Positions 41,022 to 51,818 are shown, counted from the stretch's first letter. The stretch: 64,000 nucleotides of DNA from Acidobacteriaceae bacterium (GCA_035944135.1 DASZBM010000002.1:310001-374000); one strand, 5' to 3'. The notes: generated by a model from the letters alone, not told the origin. Numbers and translations are program-made.

Positions 41022-41183
41022 ATGCAGAGCGTGATTCGATCAGATGTGGTGTGATGGTGGCCCTGGCAGGAGTCCTGATGCAGAGCGTGATTCGGACCGG
41101 TGGATACTGGTGGCCCCGGCAGGAGTCCTGATGCAGAGCGTGATCCGGAGACCGGTGGATACTGGTGGCCCGGGCAGGAGTCC
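41022..41183. repeat. Three tandem 53-56 bp units carrying tRNA 3'-end sequence
   Basis: 41022-41077, 41078-41130 and 41131-41183. Each begins ATGCAGAGCGTGAT and ends GGTGGCCC(T/C/G)GGCAGGAGTCC, which, read on the minus strand, is the T-stem 3' side, acceptor 3' side and CCA of the neighbouring tRNA-Arg. The third unit is the tRNA itself. Confidence 0.85.
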
Positions 41184-41239
41184 AACCTGCGACCTTCGCG
41201 TTAGGAGTGCGCTGCTCTATGCATCTGAGCTACCGGGCC
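41163..41239 (-). tRNA. tRNA-Arg (anticodon CCT)
   Basis: 77 nt including encoded CCA. Acceptor GGCCCGG pairs perfectly with CCGGGCC; D stem GCTC/GAGC; anticodon loop CTCCTAA; variable loop AGGTC; T stem GCAGG/CCTGC. Oddities: D loop AGATGCATA and T loop TTGGACT have C19 and G56 in place of the near-universal G19 and C56, and the anticodon stem GCGCA/CGCGA has only three Watson-Crick pairs. Still likely functional because the tertiary pair is kept by a double swap. Confidence 0.85.
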
Positions 41240-41327
41240 ATTGTTTTCAGTGTATCGTGAGGCGGCTTTGAACCCGGGAGGGCACGGCTTGGGAAGGCTG
41301 AGGGAGTTGAGGGGGTATCATCTTATC

Positions 41328-42302
41328 GTGCCGAAATATTCCATCGTCGTTCCTTTTCACAATGAAGAGGAGAACGTCACGCGACTTTACGACCGCGTGA
41401 AGGGCGTGATGGAGCATGTCGAGGCGAGCTTTGAGCTGGTGTTTGTGGATGATGGCTCGCGCGACCGCACGTACAGGCTGCTGGAGGAGATTGCGGCGGT
41501 CGACTCTCGTGTGCTGGTGGTGAAGCTGCGGCGGAACTTTGGGCAGACGTCGGCGCTGGCGGCCGGGTTTGATCATGCGTCGGGCGAGTTCATCGTGGCG
41601 ATGGATGGTGACCTGCAGCATGACCCGAATGAGATTCCGCGGTTTCTGGCGAAGCTGGAAGAGGGTTACGACGTGGTGAGCGGATGGCGCTCGCAGCGCG
41701 CGGACAACTTCGTGCGCAGGGTGCCTTCGCGGGTGGCCAACTGGATGATGGCCGGGCTTTCCGGGGTGGACATTCACGACTTTGGAACGACGTTCAAGGC
41801 GTACCGCCGCGAGTTGATCCAGAACATTCCGCTTTACGGCGAGATGCACCGCTTCATTCCGGCGCTGGCGAGCTGGTACGGGGCGACGATCTGCGAGGTG
41901 CCGATCTCCAACCCGGCGCGCGAGAACGGGCAGAGTCATTACGGGCTGGGGCGCACGTTCCGTGTGTTCTTCGATCTGGTGACGATTCGCTTCCTGCTGA
42001 AGTACATGACGCGGCCGCTGCATTTCTTCGGGGGGCTGGGGTCGGTTGGTGTGCTGAGCGGCGGCGGGATTGCGCTGTGGCTGCTGATTCATAAGCTGTT
42101 GTCGGGGCACGATGTCGCGGGCGAGCATGCGCCATTGTTCATCATTGCGAGTGTGTTGATTGTGGCGGGTATGCAGTTGATCGGCGTGGGGCTGCTGGGT
42201 GAGCTGCAGGTGCGGCACTTCTTCACGCAGTCGCACAGGTCGCCGTATGCGGTGGAGCGCGTGGTGCGGATGCGGTCGTCGGAAGAGAGTCTGCTGCGGT
42301 AA
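41328..42302 (+). CDS. GT2 glycosyltransferase, dolichol/polyprenyl-phosphate sugar synthase type
   Basis: A 324-residue DPM1/ArnC-like family 2 enzyme. GT-A motifs: YSIVVPFHNEEENV, VFVDDGSRDRTY, and VAMDGDLQHDPNEIP (DxD equivalent D-G-D); then two C-terminal membrane helices (residues about 230-255 and 268-290), as in ArnC/GtrB. It likely transfers a sugar from a nucleotide to polyprenyl phosphate for use by a GT-C enzyme; the gene at 47279 is a possible partner. The start is GTG 41328 with GAGGGGG about 12 bases upstream; the frame reaches back to 41241 over tRNA-proximal sequence. Confidence 0.87.
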   Translation: MPKYSIVVPFHNEEENVTRLYDRVKGVMEHVEASFELVFVDDGSRDRTYRLLEEIAAVDSRVLVVKLRRNFGQTSALAAGFDHASGEFIVAMDGDLQHDPNEIPRFLAKLEEGYDVVSGWRSQRADNFVRRVPSRVANWMMAGLSGVDIHDFGTTFKAYRRELIQNIPLYGEMHRFIPALASWYGATICEVPISNPARENGQSHYGLGRTFRVFFDLVTIRFLLKYMTRPLHFFGGLGSVGVLSGGGIALWLLIHKLLSGHDVAGEHAPLFIIASVLIVAGMQLIGVGLLGELQVRHFFTQSHRSPYAVERVVRMRSSEESLLR

Positions 42303-42305
42303 GGC

Positions 42306-42350
42306 AGAGATCAGAGATCAGAGATCAGAGAACAGAAATCAGAGATCAGT
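42306..42350 (+). repeat. AGATCAG-unit tail after the GT2 gene
   Basis: Tandem runs of GAGATCAGAGATCAGAGATC with later variants (AACAGAAATCAGAGATC), starting 4 bases after the stop. Confidence 0.75.
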
Positions 42351-42382
42351 AGAACCGCGGCGATGGACCGCAGGGCCGCAGT

Positions 42383-43360
42383 ATGCTTTCAACTATGCGA
42401 GCGATTCAGGTAAAGAAGACGGGTGGCCCGGAGGTTCTGGAGCTGGTGGAGGTTCCGCGGCCCGAGCCGAAGGCCGGCGAGGTGCTGGTGCGCATTGCGG
42501 CGTCCGGCGTGAACTTTATCGATACATATTTTCGCGAGGGGCGCTATCCGGAGAAACTGCCGTTTATTCCGGGGCAGGAGGCGGCGGGGGTCGTTGAAAA
42601 GCTTGGTGAGGGCGTAACGGGGTTTGCGGTTGGGGACCACGTTGCGTGGAATGGGACGCGCGGGACGTATGCGGAGTATGCGTGCGCGCAGGCGAAGGAT
42701 CTGCTGCATGTGCCGGCGGGGATGAATCTCGATAATGCTGCGGCGGTGTTGCTGCAGGGGATGACGGCGCACTACCTGATCTATGACACGTACCCTGTGC
42801 AGCGAGGGGATACGGTGCTGGTACATGCGGGCGCGGGCGGAGTGGGGCTGCTGATTACGCAGATGCTGAAGATGATTGGCGCGCGGGTGATCACGACGGT
42901 GTCGACCGACGAGAAGGCGGAGCTGTCGCGGGGGGCGGGAGCGGACGATGTGATCCTGTACACGAAGGAGAACTTCGCGGAAGCGGTGAAGAGGATGGTG
43001 CCGGAGGGGTTGCCGGTGGTGTATGACTCGGTGGGGAAGACGACGTTTGAGGACTCGCTGAAGTGTTTGCGGCCGAGAGGGTTGATGGCGCTGTATGGAG
43101 GGTCGAGCGGGGCGGTGCCTCCGTTCGATCTGATACGGCTGTCGACGATGGGGTCTCTGTACGTGACGCGGCCGACACTGAAGGATTATGTGCGGACGCG
43201 CGAGGAGCTGGAGCGGCGAGCGAAGGATGTGTTCGACTGGGTCGCCGAAGGGAAGCTGAAGGTGCGGATCGGGAAGAGGTATTCGCTGGACGAGGCGCAG
43301 CAGGCGCAGATCGATCTGCAGGCGCGGAAGACGACGGGGAAGGTGCTGATCGTTCCGTGA
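42383..43360 (+). CDS. Quinone oxidoreductase (zeta-crystallin-like)
   Basis: A 325-residue zinc-free MDR-family NADPH:quinone reductase. MRAIQVKKTGGPEVLELVEV, the GVNFIDTYFREGRYP substrate region, LPFIPGQEAAGVVEKLGEGV, and the Rossmann nucleotide motif VLVHAGAGGVGLLITQ. The catalytic zinc ligands of alcohol dehydrogenases are absent, as expected for QOR. The in-frame ATG at 42395 is an equally good start. It is followed by the cobalamin riboswitch, so it lies in a separate unit. Confidence 0.9.
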   Translation: MLSTMRAIQVKKTGGPEVLELVEVPRPEPKAGEVLVRIAASGVNFIDTYFREGRYPEKLPFIPGQEAAGVVEKLGEGVTGFAVGDHVAWNGTRGTYAEYACAQAKDLLHVPAGMNLDNAAAVLLQGMTAHYLIYDTYPVQRGDTVLVHAGAGGVGLLITQMLKMIGARVITTVSTDEKAELSRGAGADDVILYTKENFAEAVKRMVPEGLPVVYDSVGKTTFEDSLKCLRPRGLMALYGGSSGAVPPFDLIRLSTMGSLYVTRPTLKDYVRTREELERRAKDVFDWVAEGKLKVRIGKRYSLDEAQQAQIDLQARKTTGKVLIVP

Positions 43361-43424
43361 GGCCGTGTACACTGAGTCTCTGATTTCTGCGTCGCTGCTC
43401 GCGGCGATGTGTGACTGATAACTG

Positions 43425-43612
43425 CTATCGCTCGGGAATGTTCGGGAAGCGCGGTGAAACTCCGCCACTGCCCCGCAACTGTGAAGCGCGCACCATGTTG
43501 GTGATGCAACGTGGTGAGGTTGTTCCGGCAGCGTCCACTGATGTCATGCATCGGGAAGGAGCTGCTAAGGTGAACGGCTTTGAAATCGCGCCAGTCAGGA
43601 GACCGGTTCTCT
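43425..43612 (+). ncRNA. Cobalamin riboswitch
   Basis: Conserved elements in order: GGGAAGCGCGGTGAAACTCC (about 43443-43462), CGCCACTGCCCCGCAACTGT, the variable arm, and the B12 box GCCAGTCAGGAGACCGG (about 43590-43606). The downstream gene is a TonB-dependent receptor, matching a role in vitamin B12 uptake; ligand binding would shut off translation or transcription. Confidence 0.93.
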
Positions 43613-43657
43613 GAGTATTGCCTCTGCCACGCTTCCGAAGGGGAAGCGAGGAGACAT

Positions 43658-46165
43658 ATGATGACTCTTCTGAATCGGCGCCTGCAGGCGCACGGTCGGC
43701 CGTCTCGCACCTGGTTTGCGGGCGTTCTTCTTTCGACAATCCTGGCGGGTTTTTTGGCGCTGCAGGCGCATGCGGTGGTCATTCGCGGGCGGGTGACGGA
43801 CGCGTTGGGCAAGGCTGTGCCCGGAGCGCGCGTGCAGCTCATTAAGCAGGGCCAGGTTACGGCGATCGGGTATGCACTTGCGGATGGGTCTTATGAGATC
43901 CGCTCGGCAGATGCGGGACGCTTTACGCTGCTGGGGTCGTCGGTGGGATTTCTGCCGGCGATCGGGCAGGAGTTTTACGGCGGTGCGACGGATGTTGTGG
44001 AGCGCGATGTCGTGCTCTCTGCGGTGACGGTGCAGCAGGCGATGAGCGTGAGCGCGACGGAGATTCCAACGCCGGTTCCGCAGTTGACTGCGCCAGTGAC
44101 GGTGATTCCGGGCGGGCAGCTGGCAACGCATGTGGGTGTGGTGGATACGCTGGAGCAGTCGCCGGGAGTGTTCCTGGCGCAGAGCGGGCAGGCGGGTGGT
44201 GTGACGTCGCTGTTTTTGCGAGGCGGGAACTCGACTGCCAACCTGGTGCTAGTGGATGGGATCCCGGCGGAGGATGTGGGCGGCACGTTTGATTACGGCA
44301 CGGTGAGCTCGACGGCGATTGATCGGATTGAGGTGTATCGCGGGCCGGACTCTGGCATCTACGGAACGGATGCGGGTGCGGGCGTGGTTACGATCGAGAC
44401 GCCGCGCGGGTACACGCTGAAGCCGGTGCTCAACTACTCGGGCGATGCGGGAACGCTGCATGAGTATCGCAATGAGGCGACGGGCGGCGGAACGTATAAG
44501 AAGCTCGACTACTTTGGCGCGTTCTCGCGATTCGACACGCGCAATGCGCTGCCGAACGACAAGTTTCACGCGGCGACGGCTGCGGCGAACATTGGCTACT
44601 CGTTCAGCGGGAATGCAGATGTGCGGTTCACAATTCGCAATACGGACGCGGCGCAGGGGCTGCCGGGGCCGTATGACTTTTACAACATCACGAACACGGC
44701 GAAAGAGGGCGATCAGGATTTGTACTCGGGCCTGACGGCGGAGTACCGCACGGCCGGGAACTGGCACAACCTGGTGCGCTATGGGGTTGCGCGGAAGCGC
44801 GAGCAGCAGACGCAGTTCGGGAATGTGGGGAATCCGATCACGTTTGATGCGGGGACTCCGTATGAGTTTACGGAGTACTTCGGCAACAATGTTTTCTTCC
44901 GCGGCGCGAATGGATATTCGGCGACAGGGCAGGCGGCGTTTTTGACGGGGACGGACGATCAGTCGTCGAATCGCGATCAGCTTTACTACCAGAGCGACTG
45001 GACGCGGAGCCCGCTGTTCAATGTGCTGGTCGGGTTCAGGTATGACAACGAGCGTGGGAGCTACAACAACGCCGAGTACTTTGAGCACGAGCGAATTCAA
45101 CGGACGAACTATGAGTACAACCTGCAGTTTCAGGGCGAGGTGAAGGGGCGGTTTTCGTATTCGCTGGGCGGCGCGGTTGAGAAGAACCATCTGTATGGGA
45201 CTGCAGGCACGCCGCGGATTGGGTTTACGTATGTGCCGGTGAGGCCGTCGGCGAAGTGGTTTCATGGAACGCGGCTGCGCGCGAATGCGGCGACGGGTGT
45301 GCAGGAGCCGACGCTGGCACTGGAGTTCAACAGCCTGTATACGCAGCTTCTGCAGAACGGGGATACTGCGGACATCGCGACGTATCACATCGGGCCGCAG
45401 GGAGCGGAGCGCTCGCGCACGTACGACGTTGGAGTGGACCAGAACATCAAGGGCGAGAAGCTGGTGCTTCGCGCGGGATACTTCCACAACATCTTTGACC
45501 ATCAGCTGGAGGGCGTGGGCAGCGGGGCGCTGGCGCAGTACTTCGGCATTGGGATGGTGTGCGGCAACAGTGTGTGTCCGTTTTCGTCGATCTATGAGGC
45601 GTATGTGAACTCGCTGGCGTACCGCGCGCAGGGAGCGGAGCTCGAGTTGCAGTGGCAGCCGACGGCGCATTGGATGGTGCGCGGCGGGTATACGTATCTC
45701 GACACGGTGGTGCTGCAGTCGTTTGCGTCAGACGCTGTGGCGGCGAACCAGGGAGCGCCGACGGAGAACCCGGATATTCCGGGCGTGGCGATTGGGGCGG
45801 AGAGCCCGCTGGTGGGTGCGCGGGTGTTTCGTCGGCCACCGCACACAGGGTTTACGACGGTGGAGTATGCGAAGTCAAAGTTCAGTGTGCTGTTTCAGGG
45901 AGCGTATGTGAGCCGCAGCGACGACTCGACGTTTCTGGACGGGCTGACCCCGAACTTTGATAACACGCTGCTGCTGCCGAATCGGAACCTCGATTTTGGG
46001 TATGCGAAGCTCGACCTGGGTGGAACGTATGCGATCGGCAGCAGAATCACTGTTTTCGTGCAGGCCCAGAACCTGATGAACAATCAGCACATCGGGCCGA
46101 TCGGATATCCATCGCTGCCGCTGACGGCTCGCGGAGGCCTGAAGATACGGATTGGCGGCGACTGA
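43658..46165 (+). CDS. TonB-dependent receptor, probably cobalamin/cobamide uptake
   Basis: An 835-residue outer-membrane receptor. Signal peptide about 1-40, then a CarboxypepD_reg-like domain (VVIRGRVTDALGKAVPGARV) typical of Acidobacteriota receptors, the plug (TPVPQLTAPVTVIPGGQLAT through the SLFLRGGNSTANLVLVDG and TAIDRIEVYRGPDSGIYG motifs), and a 22-strand barrel. It ends GGLKIRIGGD without an aromatic terminal residue. The riboswitch upstream supports BtuB function. ATG 43658 with GAGGAGA just upstream; 43661 is an alternative. Confidence 0.92.
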   Translation: MMTLLNRRLQAHGRPSRTWFAGVLLSTILAGFLALQAHAVVIRGRVTDALGKAVPGARVQLIKQGQVTAIGYALADGSYEIRSADAGRFTLLGSSVGFLPAIGQEFYGGATDVVERDVVLSAVTVQQAMSVSATEIPTPVPQLTAPVTVIPGGQLATHVGVVDTLEQSPGVFLAQSGQAGGVTSLFLRGGNSTANLVLVDGIPAEDVGGTFDYGTVSSTAIDRIEVYRGPDSGIYGTDAGAGVVTIETPRGYTLKPVLNYSGDAGTLHEYRNEATGGGTYKKLDYFGAFSRFDTRNALPNDKFHAATAAANIGYSFSGNADVRFTIRNTDAAQGLPGPYDFYNITNTAKEGDQDLYSGLTAEYRTAGNWHNLVRYGVARKREQQTQFGNVGNPITFDAGTPYEFTEYFGNNVFFRGANGYSATGQAAFLTGTDDQSSNRDQLYYQSDWTRSPLFNVLVGFRYDNERGSYNNAEYFEHERIQRTNYEYNLQFQGEVKGRFSYSLGGAVEKNHLYGTAGTPRIGFTYVPVRPSAKWFHGTRLRANAATGVQEPTLALEFNSLYTQLLQNGDTADIATYHIGPQGAERSRTYDVGVDQNIKGEKLVLRAGYFHNIFDHQLEGVGSGALAQYFGIGMVCGNSVCPFSSIYEAYVNSLAYRAQGAELELQWQPTAHWMVRGGYTYLDTVVLQSFASDAVAANQGAPTENPDIPGVAIGAESPLVGARVFRRPPHTGFTTVEYAKSKFSVLFQGAYVSRSDDSTFLDGLTPNFDNTLLLPNRNLDFGYAKLDLGGTYAIGSRITVFVQAQNLMNNQHIGPIGYPSLPLTARGGLKIRIGGD

Positions 46166-46260
46166 GAACGGGGCGGTTGTGGCCGTCCGAATAGCGGTAA
46201 CCGCAACTCCATCGTTTGTGCAACGTCTTCATCTAATAGAGAGATGGAAGGAGAAGCACG

Positions 46261-47211
46261 ATGTTAAGAGGAATTCGTTCAGGCTTTATGTTGGCCGCGT
46301 TGGCAGCCGGAGTTGCGGCGCCAGCGCTCGCCCAGGAGCTTCCGCAGGAGGGCCCGGTTCCGACGACCGCACTGATTAATGTGGAATCGAAGAATCCTGT
46401 TCAGATTGACGCGCGGGGGCTGACTTTGCAGGTGAATGGCCATGACACGCCGATCACCTCGCTGAGAGCAGCGTCGTCGGGAAACGAGGAGATCGCGATT
46501 CTGATCGACGATGGACTGCGGACGAACTTCGGGCTGCAGTTGAAGGAAATCAGCACTTTTGTGAACAGCCTGCCGCGCAATGCCGGCGTGCTGGTGGGCT
46601 ACATGGAGAATGGCACGGTGAAATCGTCGGGCCACTTCACGGCAGACCACCAGGAGCTTGCGAACCAGATTCGGGTTCCGCTGGGAGTGCCTGGACAGAG
46701 TGCGAGTCCGTACTTCTGCCTGTCGGATCTTGTGAAGCACTGGCCTTCGCAGGAGCCGGCGGCGCGTTTTGTGCTGATGATCACGAATGGCGTTGACCCT
46801 TACAACGGCAGCACGTCGATGATGAACCAGGACAGTCCGTATGTGCAGACGGCGCAGGATGATGCTGTGCGTGCGGGCGTGGCCGTGTACTCGATCTACT
46901 TCCAGGACTCCGGGTTCCGCGGTGGACGCGGCAGCTTCAGCGGGCAGAGCTACCTGCAACAGGTGGGCGATGCGACGGGCGGAATGCTGTTCAACAACGG
47001 GACTATTACGCCGGTGTCGATCATGCCTTATCTGAATCAGTTCGAGCGCGCCATCAATTCGAGTTATGAGCTTGGATTCAGGGCGAACGCACAGAACAAG
47101 CGCGATGCGCTGGTGCGGATCAAGGTGAAGTCGAACCTGTCCGGCGTGAAGGTGCGTGCGCCGGAGGCGGTGCGTCCGGGGCTGACGGAAGAGACGATCG
47201 CTACAAGGTAG
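46261..47211 (+). CDS. VWFA-related secreted protein, acidobacterial family
   Basis: A 316-residue exported protein: signal peptide about 1-24 (LAAGVAAPALAQ), a strand-rich N-terminal part, then a degenerate von Willebrand A fold (EEIAILIDDGLRTNFGLQLK; later AVYSIYFQDSGFRGGRGSF). The MIDAS motif is not the canonical DxSxS: here DDG, so metal binding may be altered. It matches a large family that I recall as 'VWFA-related Acidobacterial domain'. Good ribosome site GAAGGAGAAG before ATG. Ends in a terminator. Confidence 0.85.
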   Translation: MLRGIRSGFMLAALAAGVAAPALAQELPQEGPVPTTALINVESKNPVQIDARGLTLQVNGHDTPITSLRAASSGNEEIAILIDDGLRTNFGLQLKEISTFVNSLPRNAGVLVGYMENGTVKSSGHFTADHQELANQIRVPLGVPGQSASPYFCLSDLVKHWPSQEPAARFVLMITNGVDPYNGSTSMMNQDSPYVQTAQDDAVRAGVAVYSIYFQDSGFRGGRGSFSGQSYLQQVGDATGGMLFNNGTITPVSIMPYLNQFERAINSSYELGFRANAQNKRDALVRIKVKSNLSGVKVRAPEAVRPGLTEETIATR

Positions 47212-47230
47212 GTGTTTCGCTGGAAAGCAA

Positions 47231-47262
47231 AGAGGCTCCGCATCGCGGAGCCTCTGTTTTTT
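47231..47262 (+). terminator. Terminator after the VWFA-related gene
   Basis: AGAGGCTCCG (47231-47240), loop CATCG, CGGAGCCTCT (47246-47255), G, then six T. Confidence 0.92.
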
Positions 47263-47278
47263 GGGTCGCAGGCAAGCT

Positions 47279-48646
47279 TTAGGAGGGAACGAGATCGAGG
47301 TCGGACGCGGGCATCTCGATGGGCTCGGTGGCGTGTGCTTTCACGCGGTCGCGAACGGCGAGCATGCCGGCAGTGACAAGAATGGCGAGCTCCGGCTCGA
47401 TGGGCTGACGGTAGTCCATGGAAGCGTGGGTGAGGTAGTAGGGAATCGGAAACGTGATGAGGAGAAGCGCGAAGGGAAGCAGCGTGCTGCTCTGATTGCG
47501 ACGCCAGGTGATGAGGCCGGCGATGAGGAAGAGCGACAGCGTGGTGCAGAAGGGAACGTTGGGAATGTCGAACGGCTCCTTCTGGAGATAGCCGGGATTG
47601 AAGCTCCAGTAGCCAGTCCAGTAACGGAAGAAGCGGCGAACGCTGGCTTCGACGAAGCGGCGTTTGTGCTGGCGAATGGCGGCAATGGCGAGGTCGTGCT
47701 TCTGAGCCATGTAGGCGGGCTCGCCCATTTGTGCGTAGAGCGCCAGCTCGTCGGGATTGCTGGCGGGGTGCGCGTAAGGCGAGTTACTGTCCGCGGGGTC
47801 GCCGATGTTGCCTGCGTAGAGCTCGAGCCAGAAACCGTCACGCAGGGGCGTGGTCATGTGCAGCACGCGCTGATTGCGGATGGTCCAGGGAAGGATGACG
47901 ACCGCGAAGGCGGCGAAGGCGATCATGGCGCGCTTGAAGGATGGCACACCGATTTGCCGGGCTCGGTGAACGGCGATTAGCAAGAGGAACGGAAGGATAG
48001 ACGCGACGGAGGGGTTCGAAAGGGCGGTGATGCCGAAGACGAGACCGAAGAGCAGCCAGGAGCCCACGCCGACGGTGCGATGCAGACGCATGGCCCACCA
48101 GAACAGGCAGGCGAAGAGGAATGAGGTGAGCGCGTAGTCCCAGACGCGGCCTGCGGAGAAGTAAATCGCGAAGGGGTAGATGGCCCAGCCGATCGCTGCC
48201 CAGCGCGCCAGGCGCTCGCCGGAGGACTCCCGCGCCGCGCCGTAAATAGGGATGCATGTGAGCGAGGAGAGGACGGCGTTGAGGAAAAGCGCGACAAAGG
48301 AGGAGAGCGGCGTGTAGAGGCCGAAGAGCTTGAAAATGCCTGCGAGAAGGTAGGGGTAGAGCGGGGGGACGATGGCGGTGGGGCCGGTGATGGTTTGGAA
48401 GGGGCCGCTGAATCCGTGGCCGAGGAAGATGCAGCGCGCCGTCCAGCCCATTTCGTAGCCGAAATCAGCGTGGGCGTTGAGGGGACTGGCGATATCGCGA
48501 AAGACGCAGCAGACGACGATGAAGCGGATGAGGAATGCCAGAAGAGTTGCGCCGGTAACCCAAACCGCGGCGGGCTGGCTGTAGACAAATTCGCCAATGC
48601 GTCGAGAGATTGAGGGTTTTCTCTCGACTCCTTCCAGGACGATCAA
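47279..48646 (-). CDS. Polytopic glycosyltransferase-like membrane protein (GT39/ArnT type)
   Basis: A 455-residue protein with about ten helices. After the first helix comes ADFGYEMGWTARCIFLGHGF, which fits the ExD-containing first periplasmic loop of PMT/ArnT-type enzymes. Downstream soluble loops carry DGFWLELYAGNIGDPADSNS. The start is uncertain: TTG 48646 has GGAGG four bases upstream; the frame extends to TTG 48808 with a short extra helix. The substrate is unknown; a polyprenyl-phosphate sugar donor from a DPM1-like enzyme such as the gene at 41328 is plausible. Confidence 0.78.
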   Translation of the reverse strand: MIVLEGVERKPSISRRIGEFVYSQPAAVWVTGATLLAFLIRFIVVCCVFRDIASPLNAHADFGYEMGWTARCIFLGHGFSGPFQTITGPTAIVPPLYPYLLAGIFKLFGLYTPLSSFVALFLNAVLSSLTCIPIYGAARESSGERLARWAAIGWAIYPFAIYFSAGRVWDYALTSFLFACLFWWAMRLHRTVGVGSWLLFGLVFGITALSNPSVASILPFLLLIAVHRARQIGVPSFKRAMIAFAAFAVVILPWTIRNQRVLHMTTPLRDGFWLELYAGNIGDPADSNSPYAHPASNPDELALYAQMGEPAYMAQKHDLAIAAIRQHKRRFVEASVRRFFRYWTGYWSFNPGYLQKEPFDIPNVPFCTTLSLFLIAGLITWRRNQSSTLLPFALLLITFPIPYYLTHASMDYRQPIEPELAILVTAGMLAVRDRVKAHATEPIEMPASDLDLVPS

Positions 48647-48860
48647 ACAACCTCCAAAAGCCCTAGCGCGAGTTCTCCAACCAGCATATTCGTAGACGAC
48701 TGACGAACGACCTCCGTCTACAGTGGGACAGCGAATTTCACTGTGGGAAAGGTAGCAGAGGAGACTGGCGCAAAAAAAGAGCCACAGAAGGTTCCTGCGG
48801 CTGAGCAACTAGTTGCTCTCAACAGTATAAACAAGGATCGGCCCGCGGTCATAGCTGGGC
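48647..48860. other. Intergenic region, nothing recognised
   Basis: Between the GT39-like gene and the groEL terminator. The GT39 frame stays open through part of it but has no good start. Presumed promoter. Confidence 0.35.
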
Positions 48861-48864
48861 ACAA

Positions 48865-48893
48865 AAGCGAAGGCCCTGGATTTCTCCAGGGCC
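48865..48893 (-). terminator. Terminator of groEL
   Basis: Minus strand: GGCCCTGGA, 4-base loop, TCCAGGGCC (48872-48893), followed after four bases by CTTTTGT. Confidence 0.65.
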
Positions 48894-48939
48894 ATTGCAT
48901 GGAGCCGATGCGCCTTCGCGCAAAGGCAAGAACAACAGA

Positions 48940-50735
<1,796 letters not shown>

Positions 50736-50789
50736 TCGTTGGGGTTTAGCGATTCTGCGGCGGAGCCGCGTCTCGCCGTCCGCGCAGGA

Positions 50790-51086
50790 CTACTTGAGGA
50801 TTCCGAGGACTTCTTCCTCGCGCATGATGAGGAAGTCCTCGCCATCGAGCTTGATCTCGGTGCCTGAGTACTTGCCGAAGAGCACGGTGTCGCCGGCCTT
50901 GACGTCGAGCGGGAAGACCTTGCCTTCGTCGTTCGACTTGCCCTTGCCAACCGAGATGACCTTGCCCTGCTGGGGCTTTTCCTTGGCGGAATCGGGGATG
51001 ATGATACCGCCGCGGACGGTTTCGCTCTCCTCGAGGCGCTGGACCAGAATGCGGTCGTGCAACGGCGTGAATTTATTAGCTGCCAT
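50790..51086 (-). CDS. groES: Co-chaperonin GroES
   Basis: A 98-residue Hsp10 lid for GroEL. Characteristic [20 protein letters not shown], followed by the [19 protein letters not shown] mobile-loop region, and [23 protein letters not shown] 51086 has GAGG upstream; the frame continuing to 51272 is leader. Transcribed from the promoter/CIRCE region at 51158-51212. Confidence 0.97.
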   Translation of the reverse strand: MAANKFTPLHDRILVQRLEESETVRGGIIIPDSAKEKPQQGKVISVGKGKSNDEGKVFPLDVKAGDTVLFGKYSGTEIKLDGEDFLIMREEEVLGILK

Positions 51087-51157
51087 GTTCCTCTTTGTCT
51101 CCTTGATTGCGGTTTGCAGGGAAGCCGGGAGGCCGCTTTGGGGTCGGCCCGGGGGTT

Positions 51158-51184
51158 CTGGCACTCTCTGCTGCCGAGTGCTAA
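51158..51184 (-). promoter_or_regulatory. CIRCE operator
   Basis: Minus strand: TTAGCACTC, 9 bases, GAGTGCCAG. Seven of nine bases of the right arm and nine of nine of the left match the HrcA-binding CIRCE consensus TTAGCACTC-N9-GAGTGCTAA. Confidence 0.93.
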
Positions 51185-51212
51185 TGTAGTCCTCCGGATT
51201 GAGGGTCGTCAA
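51183..51212 (-). promoter_or_regulatory. groES promoter
   Basis: Minus strand: -35 TTGACG (51207-51212), 18-base spacer, -10 TACATT (51183-51188), abutting and overlapping CIRCE by two bases. Confidence 0.6.
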
Positions 51213-51329
51213 GCGGTCAACCGTAAAATGTGAGTGAAAGACGCGCATAGTTATGGCTAAGAGGGGGCGCAACTTGGACGGGAAGCTGGGCCGGGCCAGC
51301 GCTGTCTCAGGCGCGGTAGAATGCAGGGC

Positions 51330-51818
51330 ATGAGATTCAGCAGTTTCGCGCTCTCGGCGGTCTTTCTGACCGCGACGATGGCCGGTACAGACGCTTCAGC
51401 CCAGGAACATGGCCGGAAATGGCAGCCGCCACCACCCACCGCGACGGTGGTTGTGAAGGTGGTGAAAGCTTTCAATGGCAAGCCTTATGAGAACGCCGGC
51501 GTGGTATTTCATGCCACCCGTAACGGCAAAGACGATGGCAACCTGGAGGTCAAGACCGACCCGGATGGCAACGCCAAAATTGACGTCCTTGAGGTGGGCA
51601 GCCACGTGACGGTGCAGGTGATCGCCAGCGGGTATGCGACGGCGGCGACGGAGTTCGACCTGCCGGCGGACGGGAAGGAGATGACCCTGAAACTGGAACG
51701 GCCGAAGGCGCAGGTTTCGACGTACGTGGACAACGACGGGAAGACTTCGCAGACGCAGCCGGGGGTGCAGGAGCGGGTAATTCCAAAACCGGTGCCACAG
51801 CAGAGTAATCCTCAGTGA
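51330..51818 (+). CDS. Secreted CarboxypepD_reg-like protein
   Basis: A 162-residue exported protein: signal peptide about 1-23 ([19 protein letters not shown]), a beta-sandwich beginning [20 protein letters not shown], with [15 protein letters not shown] and a GYATA motif typical of carboxypeptidase-regulatory-like folds, and a proline-rich tail. ATG 51330 is preferred to 51321, which would add three residues. Its stop overlaps the GTG start of the SDR gene (GTGA), so the two genes are probably co-expressed. Function unknown. Confidence 0.75.
   Translation: MRFSSFALSAVFLTATMAGTDASAQEHGRKWQPPPPTATVVVKVVKAFNGKPYENAGVVFHATRNGKDDGNLEVKTDPDGNAKIDVLEVGSHVTVQVIASGYATAATEFDLPADGKEMTLKLERPKAQVSTYVDNDGKTSQTQPGVQERVIPKPVPQQSNPQ

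Noticed and set aside
41022-41183. Tandem units as a CRISPR array
   Set aside because: Only three units, no unique spacers of constant size, no cas genes; units match the tRNA 3' end.
43411-43614. Small ORF inside the cobalamin riboswitch
   Set aside because: It is explained by the conserved riboswitch sequence; no ribosome site.
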